Part shown: positions 46,337 through 57,778 of the stretch, in pieces | Numbering within the stretch: position 1 is the stretch's first letter | How the letters are laid out: each line of letters begins with the position of its first letter | Assembly (NCBI GenBank): GCA_022419385.1 | Contig: JAJUBI010000007.1 | Location: 2,823,768-2,887,767, forward strand | DNA length: 64,000 nucleotides | Reading direction: 5' to 3' | Origin: Paraconiothyrium sp. Pb-2020 | Lineage: Eukaryota > Ascomycota > Dothideomycetes > Pleosporales > Didymosphaeriaceae | Program-made: the position numbers and the translations under genes | Notes under the pieces: model-generated | Database searches by the model: none | Told to the model about the DNA's origin: nothing | Seen by the model: the letters and a program-made list of their open reading frames with translations, nothing else

Positions 46337-46786
46337 ATGGCCACGTCTGAACTCGGTCCCCAGCAAAAGCTTCGCCTGACGCTCGCAATTATCCAGAATT
46401 TTACGTCGCCGCCTCCTGAAGTAAGATTCGCGATCAAAGAAGAGCTCAAATCCTTCCTCAAAGACCTCCACCAACGCGAACAAACCCACCGGGACGACAA
46501 AGTCGAGACTCTCAAACATTGGGAAGCACAGGCAGGCATGCTTGAGAAGAAGCGCATTGCAGGTCTAGACCCAAATGCTGACGAGCACGACCACATGCAT
46601 GCAGCTGGTGTACCTGGGCATATCATGAAGGGCTACAGAGAAAAGGATGCGGCTCTGGAAAGGGAGAATGTGTTCTTTCAGGATAAACTGCAGAAGCTAA
46701 AGGGTTTGGGTTTTACAAGTGAGGATGTGAAGGAGGTCTTATCTGGCAAGGTGGATGGTGGCGATGAGAAGGATGATAAGGAGTGA
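46337..46786 (+). CDS. Small charged coiled-coil protein, 149 aa
   Basis: Single exon beginning MATSELGPQQKLRLTLAII. Helix-forming and very polar throughout: residues 28-70 (VRFAIKEELKSFLKDLHQRE and onward) read as an amphipathic coiled coil. A His-rich patch (DEHDHMHAAGVPGH, about 82-96) could bind metal, and the C-terminus is Lys/Asp/Glu-rich (GKVDGGDEKDDKE). No signal peptide, membrane segment or known domain. I do not recognise the family. The clear TATA box and good codon use argue that it is a real expressed gene. Confidence 0.7.
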   Translation: MATSELGPQQKLRLTLAIIQNFTSPPPEVRFAIKEELKSFLKDLHQREQTHRDDKVETLKHWEAQAGMLEKKRIAGLDPNADEHDHMHAAGVPGHIMKGYREKDAALERENVFFQDKLQKLKGLGFTSEDVKEVLSGKVDGGDEKDDKE

Positions 46787-47060
46787 GGGTACTGGAAGGA
46801 CATGCGGGACTTGGAGAATTTTAGTGGCAGGTAGTATGTATGCCAGATCTTGAATCATGTTGCGACACGTAGTAGTTACATTCCATGCAATGGAATTATA
46901 TGAAGTTATGCAACTCAACGACGAGGACGCGAATATGGACAGATAGGGAAATAGGGCTGAAACGACAAGGCAGTGATTGTAGATGTTGCTTGACTAGATA
47001 GAACTTGACGAATAATATGTATGATCTACCCCATGATTGCTATTCTACTACAGCGAACTT

Positions 47061-48278
47061 CTACTCAACCCAAATAACATTGCTAACCCCATCCTCTCCA
47101 CCATACGTCCCCCTAGGCGGCAGAACAAGGTTCGTAATCAACGGCCCAAGCTTTCCCGTCTTTGCGTCCCTCTTGACAATCGCAATATTCGCAGTGGTCT
47201 GCCCAGCAATAGCAGCATACGTGCCCGCCTCGTTAAACGAGAACGATCGCGGGTAGTATCCATGGGCGTTGGTCAACTCCTGGAACTGAAGCTTGCCGTC
47301 AGTGCCGATCTTGAAGATGGCGATGGAGTCCTGTTCGAAGCCGAAGGTGGTGTCGTTGCGGTTAGACGCGTAGAGGAAGCTTCCGACGGTGCGGATCTCG
47401 GCTGACTTCACGGTGACGTTTCCGAGAGGAACGTTGGGGCCGTAGTTGGACAGGGTCTGGGTGAGCTTGAGAGAGAGGCAGGACTCGTTGGATCCGTAGG
47501 AGTGATCGGGGTATGTAACGTCGTAGACTCCGACGGAGCTGCTGACTTCGTTGAGGGAGTAATATTTCAAGGTCCGCCCAGCTTTGCGGAAGAGACCGTG
47601 ACGAGGTCCGTCACCCGGGAGAGAAGCAATTGCAGGACAGGCCGTGAGCTCACCAGTCTTTTGGTTGATCTTGAAGATGCGGGTGAGATCTGCACCGAGA
47701 TCAGGAACGATGAGGAAGTCTCCAGTCGGGTCGGTGAACGCAGAATGCGGGTGGGGTTTGTCCTGGCGGTCGGGGCGCGGTCCAGGAGCCGCCATTGTGA
47801 ACTCGATCTTCTGAAGGGCCTTCGTGCTGGAAGTGATAGGTAGCTTGTACGTTGTAATTGTCGAAGGCGAGTATTCAGAAGTAACAATGAAGCTCCTGCC
47901 GTCAGGCCCTCCGTACGTAAAGCCATGGACCGAATTTCCTTCTGTATCGGTGGAACCAGTGAGGGTCAAGGCATCCTTCTTGCTGAAATCGGGTCCAACG
48001 GACCACTGCGAGAGGTTGCCGCTGCCTAGTCCCTCATTCAACCAGCTCTCGTCAATGCAGTAGACGGTGCGCGTCTCTTCGTCTAGGTGCAGCCAGGTGG
48101 GCGTAACGCCGCATGCGGTAATGTTCTGAACGACCTTAAGAGAGGCTTTGGTGGATGATTGGAAAGCTAGGTCCAATGAATAGAACTGTCCTGCGAAATT
48201 CAATGCCAGAAGCTTAACAGCAGATGCTTGAGAGAGCAAAGAGAGACCCAAAAGGGCAACAGACTTGACGGAAGCCAT
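47061..48278 (-). CDS. Secreted seven-bladed beta-propeller lactonase, 405 aa
   Basis: Single exon. I start at ATG 48278 because MASVKSVALLGLSLLSQASA is a clear signal peptide; the frame upstream gives an implausible extension. The protein has the repeated strand pattern of the lactonase/carboxymuconate-cyclase propeller: PTWLHLDEETRTVYCIDE in the first blades, HPHSAFTDPTGDFLIVPDLGADLTRIF in the middle (the HPH..DPTG motif is typical), and YYPRSFSFNEAGTYAAIAGQ near the end. Relatives are 6-phosphogluconolactonases and 3-carboxy-cis,cis-muconate cyclases; many secreted fungal members have no proven substrate. Several N-x-S/T sites fit secretion. It is tail-to-tail with the 149-aa gene and upstream of pectin lyase in the same orientation. 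Confidence 0.88.
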   Translation of the reverse strand: MASVKSVALLGLSLLSQASAVKLLALNFAGQFYSLDLAFQSSTKASLKVVQNITACGVTPTWLHLDEETRTVYCIDESWLNEGLGSGNLSQWSVGPDFSKKDALTLTGSTDTEGNSVHGFTYGGPDGRSFIVTSEYSPSTITTYKLPITSSTKALQKIEFTMAAPGPRPDRQDKPHPHSAFTDPTGDFLIVPDLGADLTRIFKINQKTGELTACPAIASLPGDGPRHGLFRKAGRTLKYYSLNEVSSSVGVYDVTYPDHSYGSNESCLSLKLTQTLSNYGPNVPLGNVTVKSAEIRTVGSFLYASNRNDTTFGFEQDSIAIFKIGTDGKLQFQELTNAHGYYPRSFSFNEAGTYAAIAGQTTANIAIVKRDAKTGKLGPLITNLVLPPRGTYGGEDGVSNVIWVE

Positions 48279-48850
48279 TGCTGAAAGGAAACGGTTTTGA
48301 CGAAGGCTGCACAAATTGTCACAGGTCCCTGAGGCCCAACAGTGGGGATCTCACTTCATTTAAGGATCTCATACTCACCCATTGACCCGGAATCGTTAAT
48401 CTCACGCGCCTTGGTGTTGGATCCTCTCTCCGCACTTTTGGGATGGCGCCAGCGCAGGAACCATTTGCATCCACGTGGTTTTAGCCTGCCGTCCAATCAA
48501 AAGCGCTCGTCTCCAGCCGACCGGATAAAATACATGGGGCGACGGACACGCTGTCCGAAAATCCGGGATACGAGAACATGAACATTCTAGAACGCGATTA
48601 GCATGTTTAGATCTCGCACGTAGAATGGCTGAACGTTTGGCGGAGCACTTGGACTTCGTCACGACTCTGCTAAACTTGTGGCAAGGAACAGGCACTTGAA
48701 AAATGCTACGCGAACTCGCCGCGTGCAAGACTTTGTTAAAATTGAATGTCGAAGAATGTATTTACAGTAGAAGAAAACCCTCATTTCCAAGAGGACTTGT
48801 TGCGATCAAAGTTGATCTCGTCGCCAAATTCCTTTCCCCCATGATCGTGC
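48279..48850. other. Intergenic region (0.6 kb)
   Basis: Promoter flank of the lactonase and 3' flank of pectin lyase. No other feature. Confidence 0.5.
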
Positions 48851-50095
48851 TTAGATCTTGCCAAAACCGGCGCTGGTAGGGACACCAGATGCGTCCTTGT
48901 CAGCGGCGGCTACGCTGCTGCTGAAGTAGCTCAAGACATCAGAGTCAGAGCCGGTGAAGGTGCCAGAGCTAGTCAACGTGTTTTCAATGCAAGCACGACC
49001 GATAGCGCTGGAGCAATCCGTGCCAGTGTAAAGCTTGCCCTCTTGGGTAGACACAGGAGTCGTGACACCGTCGAAGGTATTGCCTTCGGCCAGAATGTAG
49101 GCACCAGAATCAATTTCGAAGGCGTGGCCAGTAGTGTCGATGTCTCCCCAGTAGTTGTTAACGGCGTGGAGGGCCTGGCCACAACCTTCTTGGGGACCAC
49201 GGCCAGAGGTGTTGTGGATGTAGTTGCCCTTGAATGTCACTGAGTCATCGGATCCCAGGAAGAGCACGGACCTGGAGTTTTGCGTTAATGTAGCTCGTAG
49301 GGGCGAAAGACTAGGTTCACATACCAGTAGTGGTAAGCATTGCACTGAGCGGACCAAGAAGTCGTGCCATCGATCTCGCTGTTGGAGATGGTGACCTTGC
49401 CGGAGGACTCAGTTCCCAAAACGATGTGCTGGCGACCGATCAGGGACGTCTTGACGTGGTCGATCCAGATCATGTCGGCACCATCAATGGTGATACCATC
49501 ACCTCCCCAAACGTATTCAGGGTTGATCTCAGTGACGTGGATATTCTGGATGATGATGTTGCTGACACCGTTGGCCATGCGCAGACTGAGTGTAGCTTGT
49601 CAGAGCGATTCTATCATAAAAGGTTGCGTGACCTTACCCTTTGCCCTTGATGACACCCTTACTTCCCTCTCCAATGATGGTCTTGTCAGACGCAACAGTG
49701 ATGCCCTCAACACCAGCCTTGTTGTAGGTGATGCTGCTTACGGTGGGCGCATCGGGCTCGTAGTTGGTGCACCAGTCGTTCTGATTGATAGCAATCTGGC
49801 ACTGCGAGCCAGTGCCCCATGGCGAGCAACCGGAAGAGGTCGTAGTACCCTCACTATCAGTGAAGTCGAACTCCTGGTTGAGCACGTAGAACATAACACG
49901 GGCCTCGCTGTCACCAAGGTAAGAGACGAGCTCGTCCGTGGAGGTAGGAGTAACGGCTGCCGCTGCGCCTCCTCCAGTTACACCAGAAGCAAAGCCCTCA
50001 GCGGCGCCAGAGACAGCACTTGCGCGCTTGATGGTTGCGGTGGGAGCAGCCAGGGCAGCGCCGGCGCCGAGGAGAGCGATCGCGAATCTCTGCAT
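48851..50095 (-). CDS. Pectin lyase (PL1), secreted, 379 aa
   Basis: Exons 49638-50095, 49325-49585 and 48851-49271 (sum 1140, 380 codons, the usual length). [16 protein letters not shown] is a signal peptide. The parallel beta-helix enzyme is recognisable from [20 protein letters not shown], the [15 protein letters not shown] region, [52 protein letters not shown] and [20 protein letters not shown]. The arginine in [10 protein letters not shown] matches the catalytic arginine of the family. Tryptophans rather than calcium-binding aspartates around the cleft favour pectin lyase (methyl-esterified pectin, EC 4.2.2.10) over pectate lyase. Cysteine pairs fit the known disulfides. Secreted; attacks plant middle lamella. 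Intact. Confidence 0.93.
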
Positions 50096-50938
50096 GATGT
50101 TCGTTCTAGAAGAAAAGACGTTCTGTAGATGCCAAAAGTAGAAATGAGGGATGAACTGAAGTGGAAGCGAGTGACCAGCAAAACGCAACAGTGAACGAAT
50201 GAATGGAATTGCTGAAGGATTGGAGTAAAAAAGGATGCTACTTCCACATTCTTGTTATATACCTACGGTACATGGCTGTCGGCACGATGGCTACCAGTTG
50301 TCTCTCGTAAAGTGTGGTTGTTTCATCCTCGCGAAGCTCAGGCCAAGGGCCTGACGGGTCGTTTATTGTTTGTGGACTCTCTCTGTCGCTCAATGCCATA
50401 AATGGAAACGCGAGGTTCGCAGTGACGCAAGCGCCTCACTCCTGTGCATGAACGCAATTCGTTGAAAAGGTTCTAGCCGCCGTTGCTTGTGGTTGCTTGC
50501 GTGGAAATTTATTGTTCCGTGAATCTGCGTTTCGTCTTGCTGGGGCGCTTGCCGAAGCTGAACAAGCGCCCCACCTCCCTTCCGAACTTACGGGTGCCTA
50601 CCTGGTAATTTCATCTAAAACAACTCGTCACCTTGCGGCACGAAGTGCGGGTGTGGCGCTCCAGGCTTATGCCTCGTCTCTCTCCTCTCCCTTCAACAGA
50701 CGTGACTGCTTATCTTCACGATAACGTTGGCGCACCGAGTCAGGCATCCCTTCCATCACACCATACCTGAAGTCTTGCAGAATCAACAATAATTGAGCGG
50801 TTCATTGTCATTAGCATTACCTCTACTCCGCCGTTTCTTTCTCGTATAATACACATATCTTTGTTCTTGTACACTACCACCGCCATCTTATAGTCAACCT
50901 CTATATAGCCCCTCGTTTGATCTCTATAATGCACGAGG
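50096..50938. other. Intergenic region (0.8 kb)
   Basis: Promoter flank of pectin lyase and 3' flank of the MFS pseudogene. Beyond the TATA box, no supported feature. Confidence 0.5.
50256..50261 (-). promoter_or_regulatory. TATA box of the pectin lyase gene
   Basis: TATATA on the minus strand, about 160 bp before the ATG at 50095. The leader is pyrimidine-rich, typical of inducible secreted pectinase genes. Confidence 0.45.
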
Positions 50939-52829
50939 CTAATATTCTTCGGCGAATCTGCTGCGCGCTCTGAGAGTCGGACCATAATAATAAAGCCCTG
51001 CAAATGCAACGGCGCAGGCTGCGGCTACACTCCCCAGAATGGCGCATCCATTACCGACTCCAAGATTATGGAACAGCGGCTGGGAAAAGTGGATGGCACC
51101 GCATGCCAAAGCACTACGCAGAAAACCGTTCGCTGCAAAGATACTAGCAGCATAGCGAGGGTAGCTGATGGGCAAGTAGACGAAGATGCAGTTCACGAGC
51201 TTTGACAGGTCAGCTGGCATCCCTACTGAAGCGTCGACGTACAAAACTTACAATAAAAGAAGTGCCGGCATAAAGCGCGATGCCGATAGTCGGAGCCACC
51301 CAAGTAATATCTTGCTTTGATGCGTATCCGAAGATGAACATGCCAGCTGGGGCCAAAGCAGCGGAGAACAGCCCGGGCACCAGGCGGAACTCTGGACTAC
51401 CGATGCCTTTGGACATCGTATATGGCTCGTAGATGAAGTACACCAAAAGTGTGTATATTGCAAGTCCGATCCCAGCCCCGATGATTACGCAGATGAAGAC
51501 GGCGCCCATTATCCCGATCGAGAAGCCCTACGTGCCCATGTAGACAATGGGAAATGACTCGAAGAAGCTGTAGTAGACACCGTAAACCAGCGCGGTATAC
51601 AGGTTGATAAAGCCAACCGAAGGATCCAGTACTGTAATCCGGAAGGGCATTGTGAGATGGTATATCGTGAGCTTTAACCAGTTCTTGTTACCAGAGCGGC
51701 TTTCGGACCTCGACAGCAGGTTGCTGTCACCAGTCTTCTTCCGGAGCCGTTTTGCGCGTTGCGCAAGGATGTAGTCGGCATTGGTCTCTGGCAAGAAGAA
51801 GAACAACAGCAAGAAGGTGAATCCAGAGAGGATCAACGTCTCCCAGAAACCCCATCGCCAGTTGTCGAGGGGAATCGCAAACCCACTCATGACAGGCCGA
51901 GAGCGGGGCCTGCATAAGCGAAGAATGCCCAGAAGGATAACTAAGCATAAGGCACTTATTGAATGGGTATATGTCGCTTGCGGACGCCGCACCAGTACTT
52001 AAAACGGCCGCCGAAGCCTTGAATGAACCGTATATGACGACTATTCCGGGGAAGTTATGACGCCTACCAATTGCGGTCATGATGCTACACATGTCAGAGT
52101 GAATTCGAACAGTATGTGCCTAATGTACCCACATAAATATAGCGAACGAGATCATGTACGGCACGTTCCGGCCAACCATCGGCATCTCGGACAGTGGACT
52201 GAAGATCAAAGGCCCAGTTCCGTAGCCCAGAACATACATTGAGAGGACCAATGCCGAGACCTCTTGTGTCGTCCCGAATCGCTGAATGAAAATGCCCTCA
52301 GCCGGCGTAATAATGGCGGACGCGCTGTAAACTGTGATGCAATGAGTATATACAAGTCACCTGGGGAACAGATCTACTAACTTGAGAACGTCAGGAGACA
52401 TATCTGAAAGAACACGAAAGCTTTCTTCGAGGCTGACCAGTTCTGGGGGTTATCGCGATCCATCGGAGTAAACCCTACTTCCTGGAAAGTTGGTTGTTGA
52501 CCTCCATGGTGATCTTTCTCCGTCGCGACACGCTCGATGTCGCGGTCGCCAGGATGGCCAGCATGCGATTGTGGCCCTTCAGGTTCGGTGGTAGGAGCAC
52601 TGCTTTCAAGATCCTTCTCCTTATCTTTGTCGTCGGAGGACCCTTCATCAGATCCATCGTCAGGATCTACATTGCGCTGGGCTTCGGCTTGTGGGACAGC
52701 CGCTTGCTTCTCAGGCTGTGGGAGTTGGTAATTCTCCTTCTCATCTTCGTACGGCGTTATCTTCCATCCCAGGTAAGTTCGGGCTAGTTGCCCGGCCGGC
52801 GCGTCCCGCAAGATCTCTTTGAGAGGCAT
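50939..52829 (-). pseudogene. MFS (DHA1-type) transporter pseudogene
   Basis: From ATG 52829 (MPLKEILRDAPAGQLARTYLG) a long acidic cytoplasmic head leads into DNPQNWSASKKAFVFFQICLLTFS. After an intron comes YSASAIITPAEGIFIQRFG and the motif LGYGTGPLIFSPLSEMPMVGRN. Further helices, including NWRWGFWETLILSGFTFLLLF and YTALVYGVYYSFFESFPIVYM, and a last exon NCIFVYLPISYPRYAASIF end at 50939. The layout matches DHA1 drug/polyamine antiporters of the plasma membrane. Defects: an in-frame TAG at 51528-51530, where relatives read VY.G.YGF, with coding sequence continuing in the same frame on both sides; and at least three frame changes between about 51890 and 52060 (around VVI, DIYPFNK and WAFFAYAGPALG). 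It cannot give a full transporter. Confidence 0.85.
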
Positions 52830-55599
52830 GCTGATACTTGCAGCAGAAACAATGATCAAGAATCTGAGGAGGCAACTTGGAAACCCAAACTTCTCAGGGA
52901 GGGCATAAGCAGCCCTAGTTATATCATCATTGTTCTGCGCTGTGTGAGTTTGAAAGTTATGCCAAAGTCCGCTTACGCCGACACAGAATAATCAAGGCGG
53001 CTTCCGCCTGGCTTCCGCGACCCATTGCACGCATCTTTGGTCCGAATCGCCGATTTGTGAGTCAATGGCATGTGGGCGTTTGGTTGTGCTGTGGTAAGAT
53101 GCATTGAGTAAGCGACTAAGATATGATGGGGCCTGGCCCGATTGGACCTCTAGCCTTCACTACTCCCCGGTCTGGGACGTAGGGCTGCAGTAGCCCCATA
53201 ATCCAGACACCGACTGCTCGCTTGCCAAGGCGCCCGGAGTGAGCGAAATCTATTTTCTCTTTACTAAAAACCACATTTCATTGCGACCGAGATACCGAGA
53301 AAAGGCTACGACGATGAACTCGTTCGGTCGTTCATCTCAGGCTCGACTCGAATTTCCAAGCAGGAGCACGCAGAAGACACTGCGCAGACAAAGAAAAGCG
53401 CATTCCCGACAAAAGATCCTCGTTGAGCGGGTTGGTACAGATCAGCTGAAAGCGGACGAAAATTGTCCCATTGACGAAATTCTAGCGCGCAGCCGATTAC
53501 AAAACTGTCGTCGGTATCGGGGTGTCCCTTGAGAGCGAGGCACCAAAAATCAAATAGCGTCATCATAGAAATCGAGGTGACCATTGAGAAGACGGTGTTG
53601 AGACATTCGAAGCCACATGTGTTGATGACGTTATGGCAGGATCCGTTACCTTCCGGCAACTCGGTCTTAACGCGAAGCCACGTGAAATTCAGCCTCGCGC
53701 TAGGTATCTATCTGGTCGAACTAATTGGCTATATCATTCGCATATCTGTCTTGGCTGCATGCCAGGTGTTTATCAGCTTGGTGTGAGAGGATGCCGATCA
53801 ACAGGTGAGATACACTAAGATCCACGTGATCGGTCACTGTCCACGGGTGCCCATTTGCGTGGGTCTTCCTCAGCAACATTTATCGTAACAAACACGTAGA
53901 TGCCTAGTTCTTGTACGAAAGTGCTCTTCCTCGTACAAGCATGCGTACAGTTCTGTCGATCGTACACGAGGCGGTTTGTGACGAATTATAAACTCTGAGA
54001 CACACTTTAGTGACCATATGGTCGGCAAGGCTACTCCGAAAGTACGAGTTGTATAGACATACCATATCTAATGCCTTTCACTTCACATTATTAATACAGA
54101 TGCCTAGCATCTCAAATGAAATTAGTGTTCTCCAAAGACGAGATATCTTGGTCCACAACCATGTAGACTCGGTCCTCACTAGTGCACTTGCATGGCTTTG
54201 GTCATTCAATAGATATGGCGCTAAACCCTCGCTCGTATATCTTGCCTCACACGAAGACCAGTCGTAAATAGAAAGCGAGTACCGCTACCGTGTCTTTGAG
54301 TGGGACATATCGGACTTTGGACATTAGCGCCGAGAGGGACGAAATCCCAAACCATGTAGTGTCAGTACAACAACCCGTCAAATACTATATTGATCCCCTG
54401 CTTATATTCCCAAAGCCATAGATCGACATGCGATCGCCACTCTAGACACTTTTCGCGCTTGCTTCGTTGTTCTCACCATGCATCCTTACGCAGCCATCAC
54501 AAACTTTGAGACACCGTGATACCCTTGAAGCAGCGGGATTAATATAGCTATTCTGGCGTTCAAATACTCTCGGTCATAGCCATTCGATCCACGGGATGGG
54601 AAATGCGAGAGAGGTCCAAAGAAGCGGTGCCATGATCGCTCATGATCGCCCATGGAAGGCAATGAGGTATGTAAACAGCTCCATGTACATTGTGAGGTTT
54701 CGCGGCCCCACAGAGAGGACCAAATGGCGGGACGTGTACGAGGACGCGGGTCGTGTTGTGGTCGGACAAGTGCTTCCGATCCTTGCCGCCGTGTTGTGGA
54801 TGGTAATACATACCCGTTATTTATGTATCTCTATGTGCGTAGGAAACTGCGGAGGCCTTTTCTCGGACGCTATTTAAGCCGTAGCCCAGTAGTACTCAGT
54901 ACACAATCTGCTCCCATCTCGCCATGCAATCACCGAACGGGACAATGGCCGCCACCAGATTGACTACGAAGCATTCAACAGACTCGTGTACTTATGTCGA
55001 CCAAGCCGACAAGGGATATACGACACCAGGGGCCGATGTTGACAGGGGATCCACGAGGCCGGCCTTCAGCATATTCTGGCTTGACGGTACATTTGCCGGA
55101 CGCGTCCGGGCCGACGGCGCTTTGGAACCAAGCGAAGCGAACATGCGCAATGGTGCTGTCTTCGACTTCTGGAGTCAACGGGTTGGCTATGTGGATAGCC
55201 GGCAGTTCCAGCCAAATTTGACAGCTTCGCATTCGGTGCGTTCTTTCCAAAACTTGAATAATCTCAGTGGCAGCTGACGGACAGAGCAGTGATATTGTTG
55301 GAGTTGGTGGAGCATGGAGAATTCGGGCCCGGTGTATTGAACAGTCCGCATACGTCTTGTCCACATTGGCTTTGACATGAGTCGCTTCCTGTACAGTTTC
55401 CTGGAAGATCATTTAGACGCGTTCGTCGTGTGACCACCTTCCACCAAATCTTTTATCGTTGTAATGTAATGCCATGCTGTAACGCCAGGGCATTTGATGT
55501 CCTTCTCTCATGGTAACTTTGGCCCGGTGCACCAAGACCAGGTCCGTCTGCAACTTCGCTGCAGTAGCAAAGACATACTCCATGACATATGTACCATGA
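52830..55599. other. Gene-free stretch (2.8 kb)
   Basis: Several frames of 90-145 codons occur on both strands (53239-53532 plus, 53306-53659 minus, 54596-54877 plus, 54924-55277 plus, 54975-55412 minus). They overlap each other, show no domain, signal peptide or splice chain, and are not credible genes. No transposon ends were seen. Confidence 0.4.
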
Positions 55600-56202
55600 T
55601 CACCAAGGCACAGCTTCCGGGCCCCTCTCCATCCTCATGACTCCGCTCATTCTCTCCTGCCTCGCCTCCTCCAACTCGCCATATCCGTGGCCCTTCTCCC
55701 ATCTCTTTCTCAACCGCTTGACGGCGAACTTCCCCACACCCCAGACTGATGCTGCAATAATAGTCCCAGCGATTCCCGTTGGGGCAAGCACAAACCCAGC
55801 GCCGCTTACTACCGTGCCGAATGCGCCCGCTCCAATTGTAGCCACAAGAGAGCCAATGGCCACATACTTGGCATAGCGAACAATGCGCCAGAAAGCGAAA
55901 ACGAGAGATGAGCGCAGGACTCGCAGGAGTGCGCGTGTGCGTCGACGTGTGGGGGCTGTGCCGGCTGTTGATGGGTCGTAAAGGTAGCACAAATTGTGCT
56001 TTGCTGTTGTGAGTGCGGTGCGGGAGCGCGCATCTATCGCGTTGTCGTCAGTATTGGGAGTCATTGGGAACTCTTGATCAGCGCGAGTGCATCTGTGCGG
56101 GCGTATTGAAGGACGACGTTTCGCGCGTTCGACTTGATGTTTTCCTTCCATGACGTCATCGTTCGGCTTTGCCCATCTCCACCAGTACATTGTTCGCCCC
56201 AA
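55600..56202 (-). CDS. Small membrane-associated orphan, up to 200 aa
   Basis: A continuous frame. The start is uncertain: ATG 56202 (MGRTMYWWRWAKPND) gives 200 aa and ATG 56064 (MTPNTDDNAIDARSR) gives 154 aa. The recognisable core is in the second half: an Arg-rich stretch (RRRTRALLRVLR) before a hydrophobic, Gly/Ala-rich pair of helices (YAKYVAIGSLVATIGAGAFG and FVLAPTGIAGTIIAASVWG), then KFAVKRLRKRWEKGHGYGELEEARQERM. Two membrane helices joined by a tight turn with Arg/Lys on both ends suggest a hairpin protein of an organelle or of the ER. Glycine-rich helix pairs of this kind are seen in several small fungal proteins. No named family recognised. Confidence 0.65.
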   Translation of the reverse strand: MGRTMYWWRWAKPNDDVMEGKHQVERAKRRPSIRPHRCTRADQEFPMTPNTDDNAIDARSRTALTTAKHNLCYLYDPSTAGTAPTRRRTRALLRVLRSSLVFAFWRIVRYAKYVAIGSLVATIGAGAFGTVVSGAGFVLAPTGIAGTIIAASVWGVGKFAVKRLRKRWEKGHGYGELEEARQERMSGVMRMERGPEAVPW

Positions 56203-57054
56203 TCAACGTTAGTACACGCATAACACATCTTGGAGCTTACGATTCAGCTCCTAATACGAGATTCTATCAGGCTGCCGACTGCACTACTACTATCCTATGA
56301 CATGCCTCTGAACGCCTGGTGTATTTGGTGCTTCCGAGAAGGCAGAAAGCTGACTTCAGCTGATGCGAATACAGTCACCTCTGCAGATTCGCGTAATTGA
56401 GACTGCAAATCACCGGTATCGCAGAGTCTTCTCCGTAAACCCAAGAACATCCACAACCGACTCCTCCCTGTCATCGTCGACATCGATATGACTTTCGTGA
56501 CTGGCTTATTCACGATCCTGAGTCAGACAAGCGTCTCGAGTTATTAAGGTTGCTTTTTAAATGATTTACATAACATTTAATTATCACAGGCGTCATGTCA
56601 TATCATTTTTTATGATCGAGATTTGGTGGGCAAAATGGCCAGGGTAGGGCAACCGTTCGCTATGACCCGTGACGCTCTGTCACAGCCCAAGAGCCAGAGG
56701 GTGACTGAAACACCACTTCTTCGACACCAATCGTCCCGTACTCGGCATAAAAGTACGTAGCTTTATCTGCCAGAAACACCTCAGCTCCTCAGGTTACGCC
56801 TCAAAGTCAATTATTCATTGCCGATAGATAACGCGTCGTGCGGTTGTATTCTATATCAGTAAATTTGATACCCTACATTCGCATGAACCAGTAGGTACTG
56901 GTGATGACACTTGCTGTTTATGGCACTGGACTGAAGTCAGCTAGGTAAGGCCTTGATGTACAAAAGGAGATGTACTCCTGTCATACCTTTCAATTCCAAA
57001 TACGCACCATCAACTTCTCATTCATCTTACTTGCTTTGGCAGGGCGGATCCAGC
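56203..57054. other. Intergenic region (0.85 kb)
   Basis: Divergent flank between the membrane orphan and the secreted protein gene. The part at 56540-56620 is AT-rich. No coding feature. Confidence 0.45.
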
Positions 57055-57599
57055 ATGAAGACCACCACTTTTAATCCAGCTATCCTTGCTGCTGTCGGTC
57101 TTGCCACTCCGATGCCCCAACAATCTCCGGGCGTTGACAAGATCGATGTATGGATTGGAGATAATTACTTCTTCGTTCGCGGCAACCGGACTACTGTCCA
57201 ACTCCAACGAAACGAATGCTGTACGTTCGACCAGAATCATAGTATACGGGTAGTGGAACTGGCTGACCTTCTTGTACAGTCAACTTTGCCACGCCTTACA
57301 ACGACTCTATCTCGGCCATCGTTCCAAGCGCGCCTGCGATAGGCAAGCCTCTTGTTTGTACTCTCTTCGGACGAGTCATCTTTAGTGCGCGCTCCGATAT
57401 TCATCAATGTGCTCTTGGGCTCTGGCAATCATTACTAACCGAAAATGTGCATAGCCTCCCTGATTGTGACTTTGCTGGAAGCAGCATCGTGGTGGATGAT
57501 GGGCGCATCGATGATCTACGTACTCTTGAGCCAAATCTTGACGACAAAATCTCGAGTATACCCTGTACTTGGTCCAATGGTGAGATTTGCATTTCGTAA
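57055..57599 (+). CDS. Small secreted six-cysteine protein, 161 aa
   Basis: Exons 57055-57220 and 57280-57599 (sum 486, exactly 162 codons); the intron has a GTACGT donor and TTGTACAG acceptor. The start MKTTTFNPAILAAVGLATPMPQQS is a short signal peptide. The second exon has no in-frame ATG, so this gene is easily missed. The mature part has six cysteines (NEC, LVC, HQC, PDC, IPC, EIC), an even number compatible with three disulfides, spread evenly over about 110 residues. There are two N-glycosylation-type sites near the start (NRTT, NDS), an Asp-rich middle (VVDDGRIDDLRTLEP) and a C-terminus ending SNGEICIS. There is no known enzyme motif. Size, secretion and even cysteine count fit an effector-like or extracellular signalling protein. 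I do not recognise a family. Confidence 0.7.
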
Positions 57600-57778
57600 G
57601 ATAGCTATTCTGTGATACGATGATGGCAATATGTGCATGTGGATCGGTTCTGAGGGGCTCACGGGGTACGTTTCTCAGTCACGTTTTTGTCACTCCTGGT
57701 ACAAGCGAGAGAATGATCAGACGTGGTATTGAAGCGAATCATAGTGAAGCCCTCTTGTTTATATATTGACCTTTTTGT

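Noticed and set aside
49364..50128. 254-codon plus-strand frame
   Set aside because: Exactly antisense to the pectin lyase exons; a shadow of the real gene.
53239..55412. Several 90-145 codon frames between the MFS pseudogene and the membrane orphan
   Set aside because: They overlap on both strands, lack motifs and cannot be chained.
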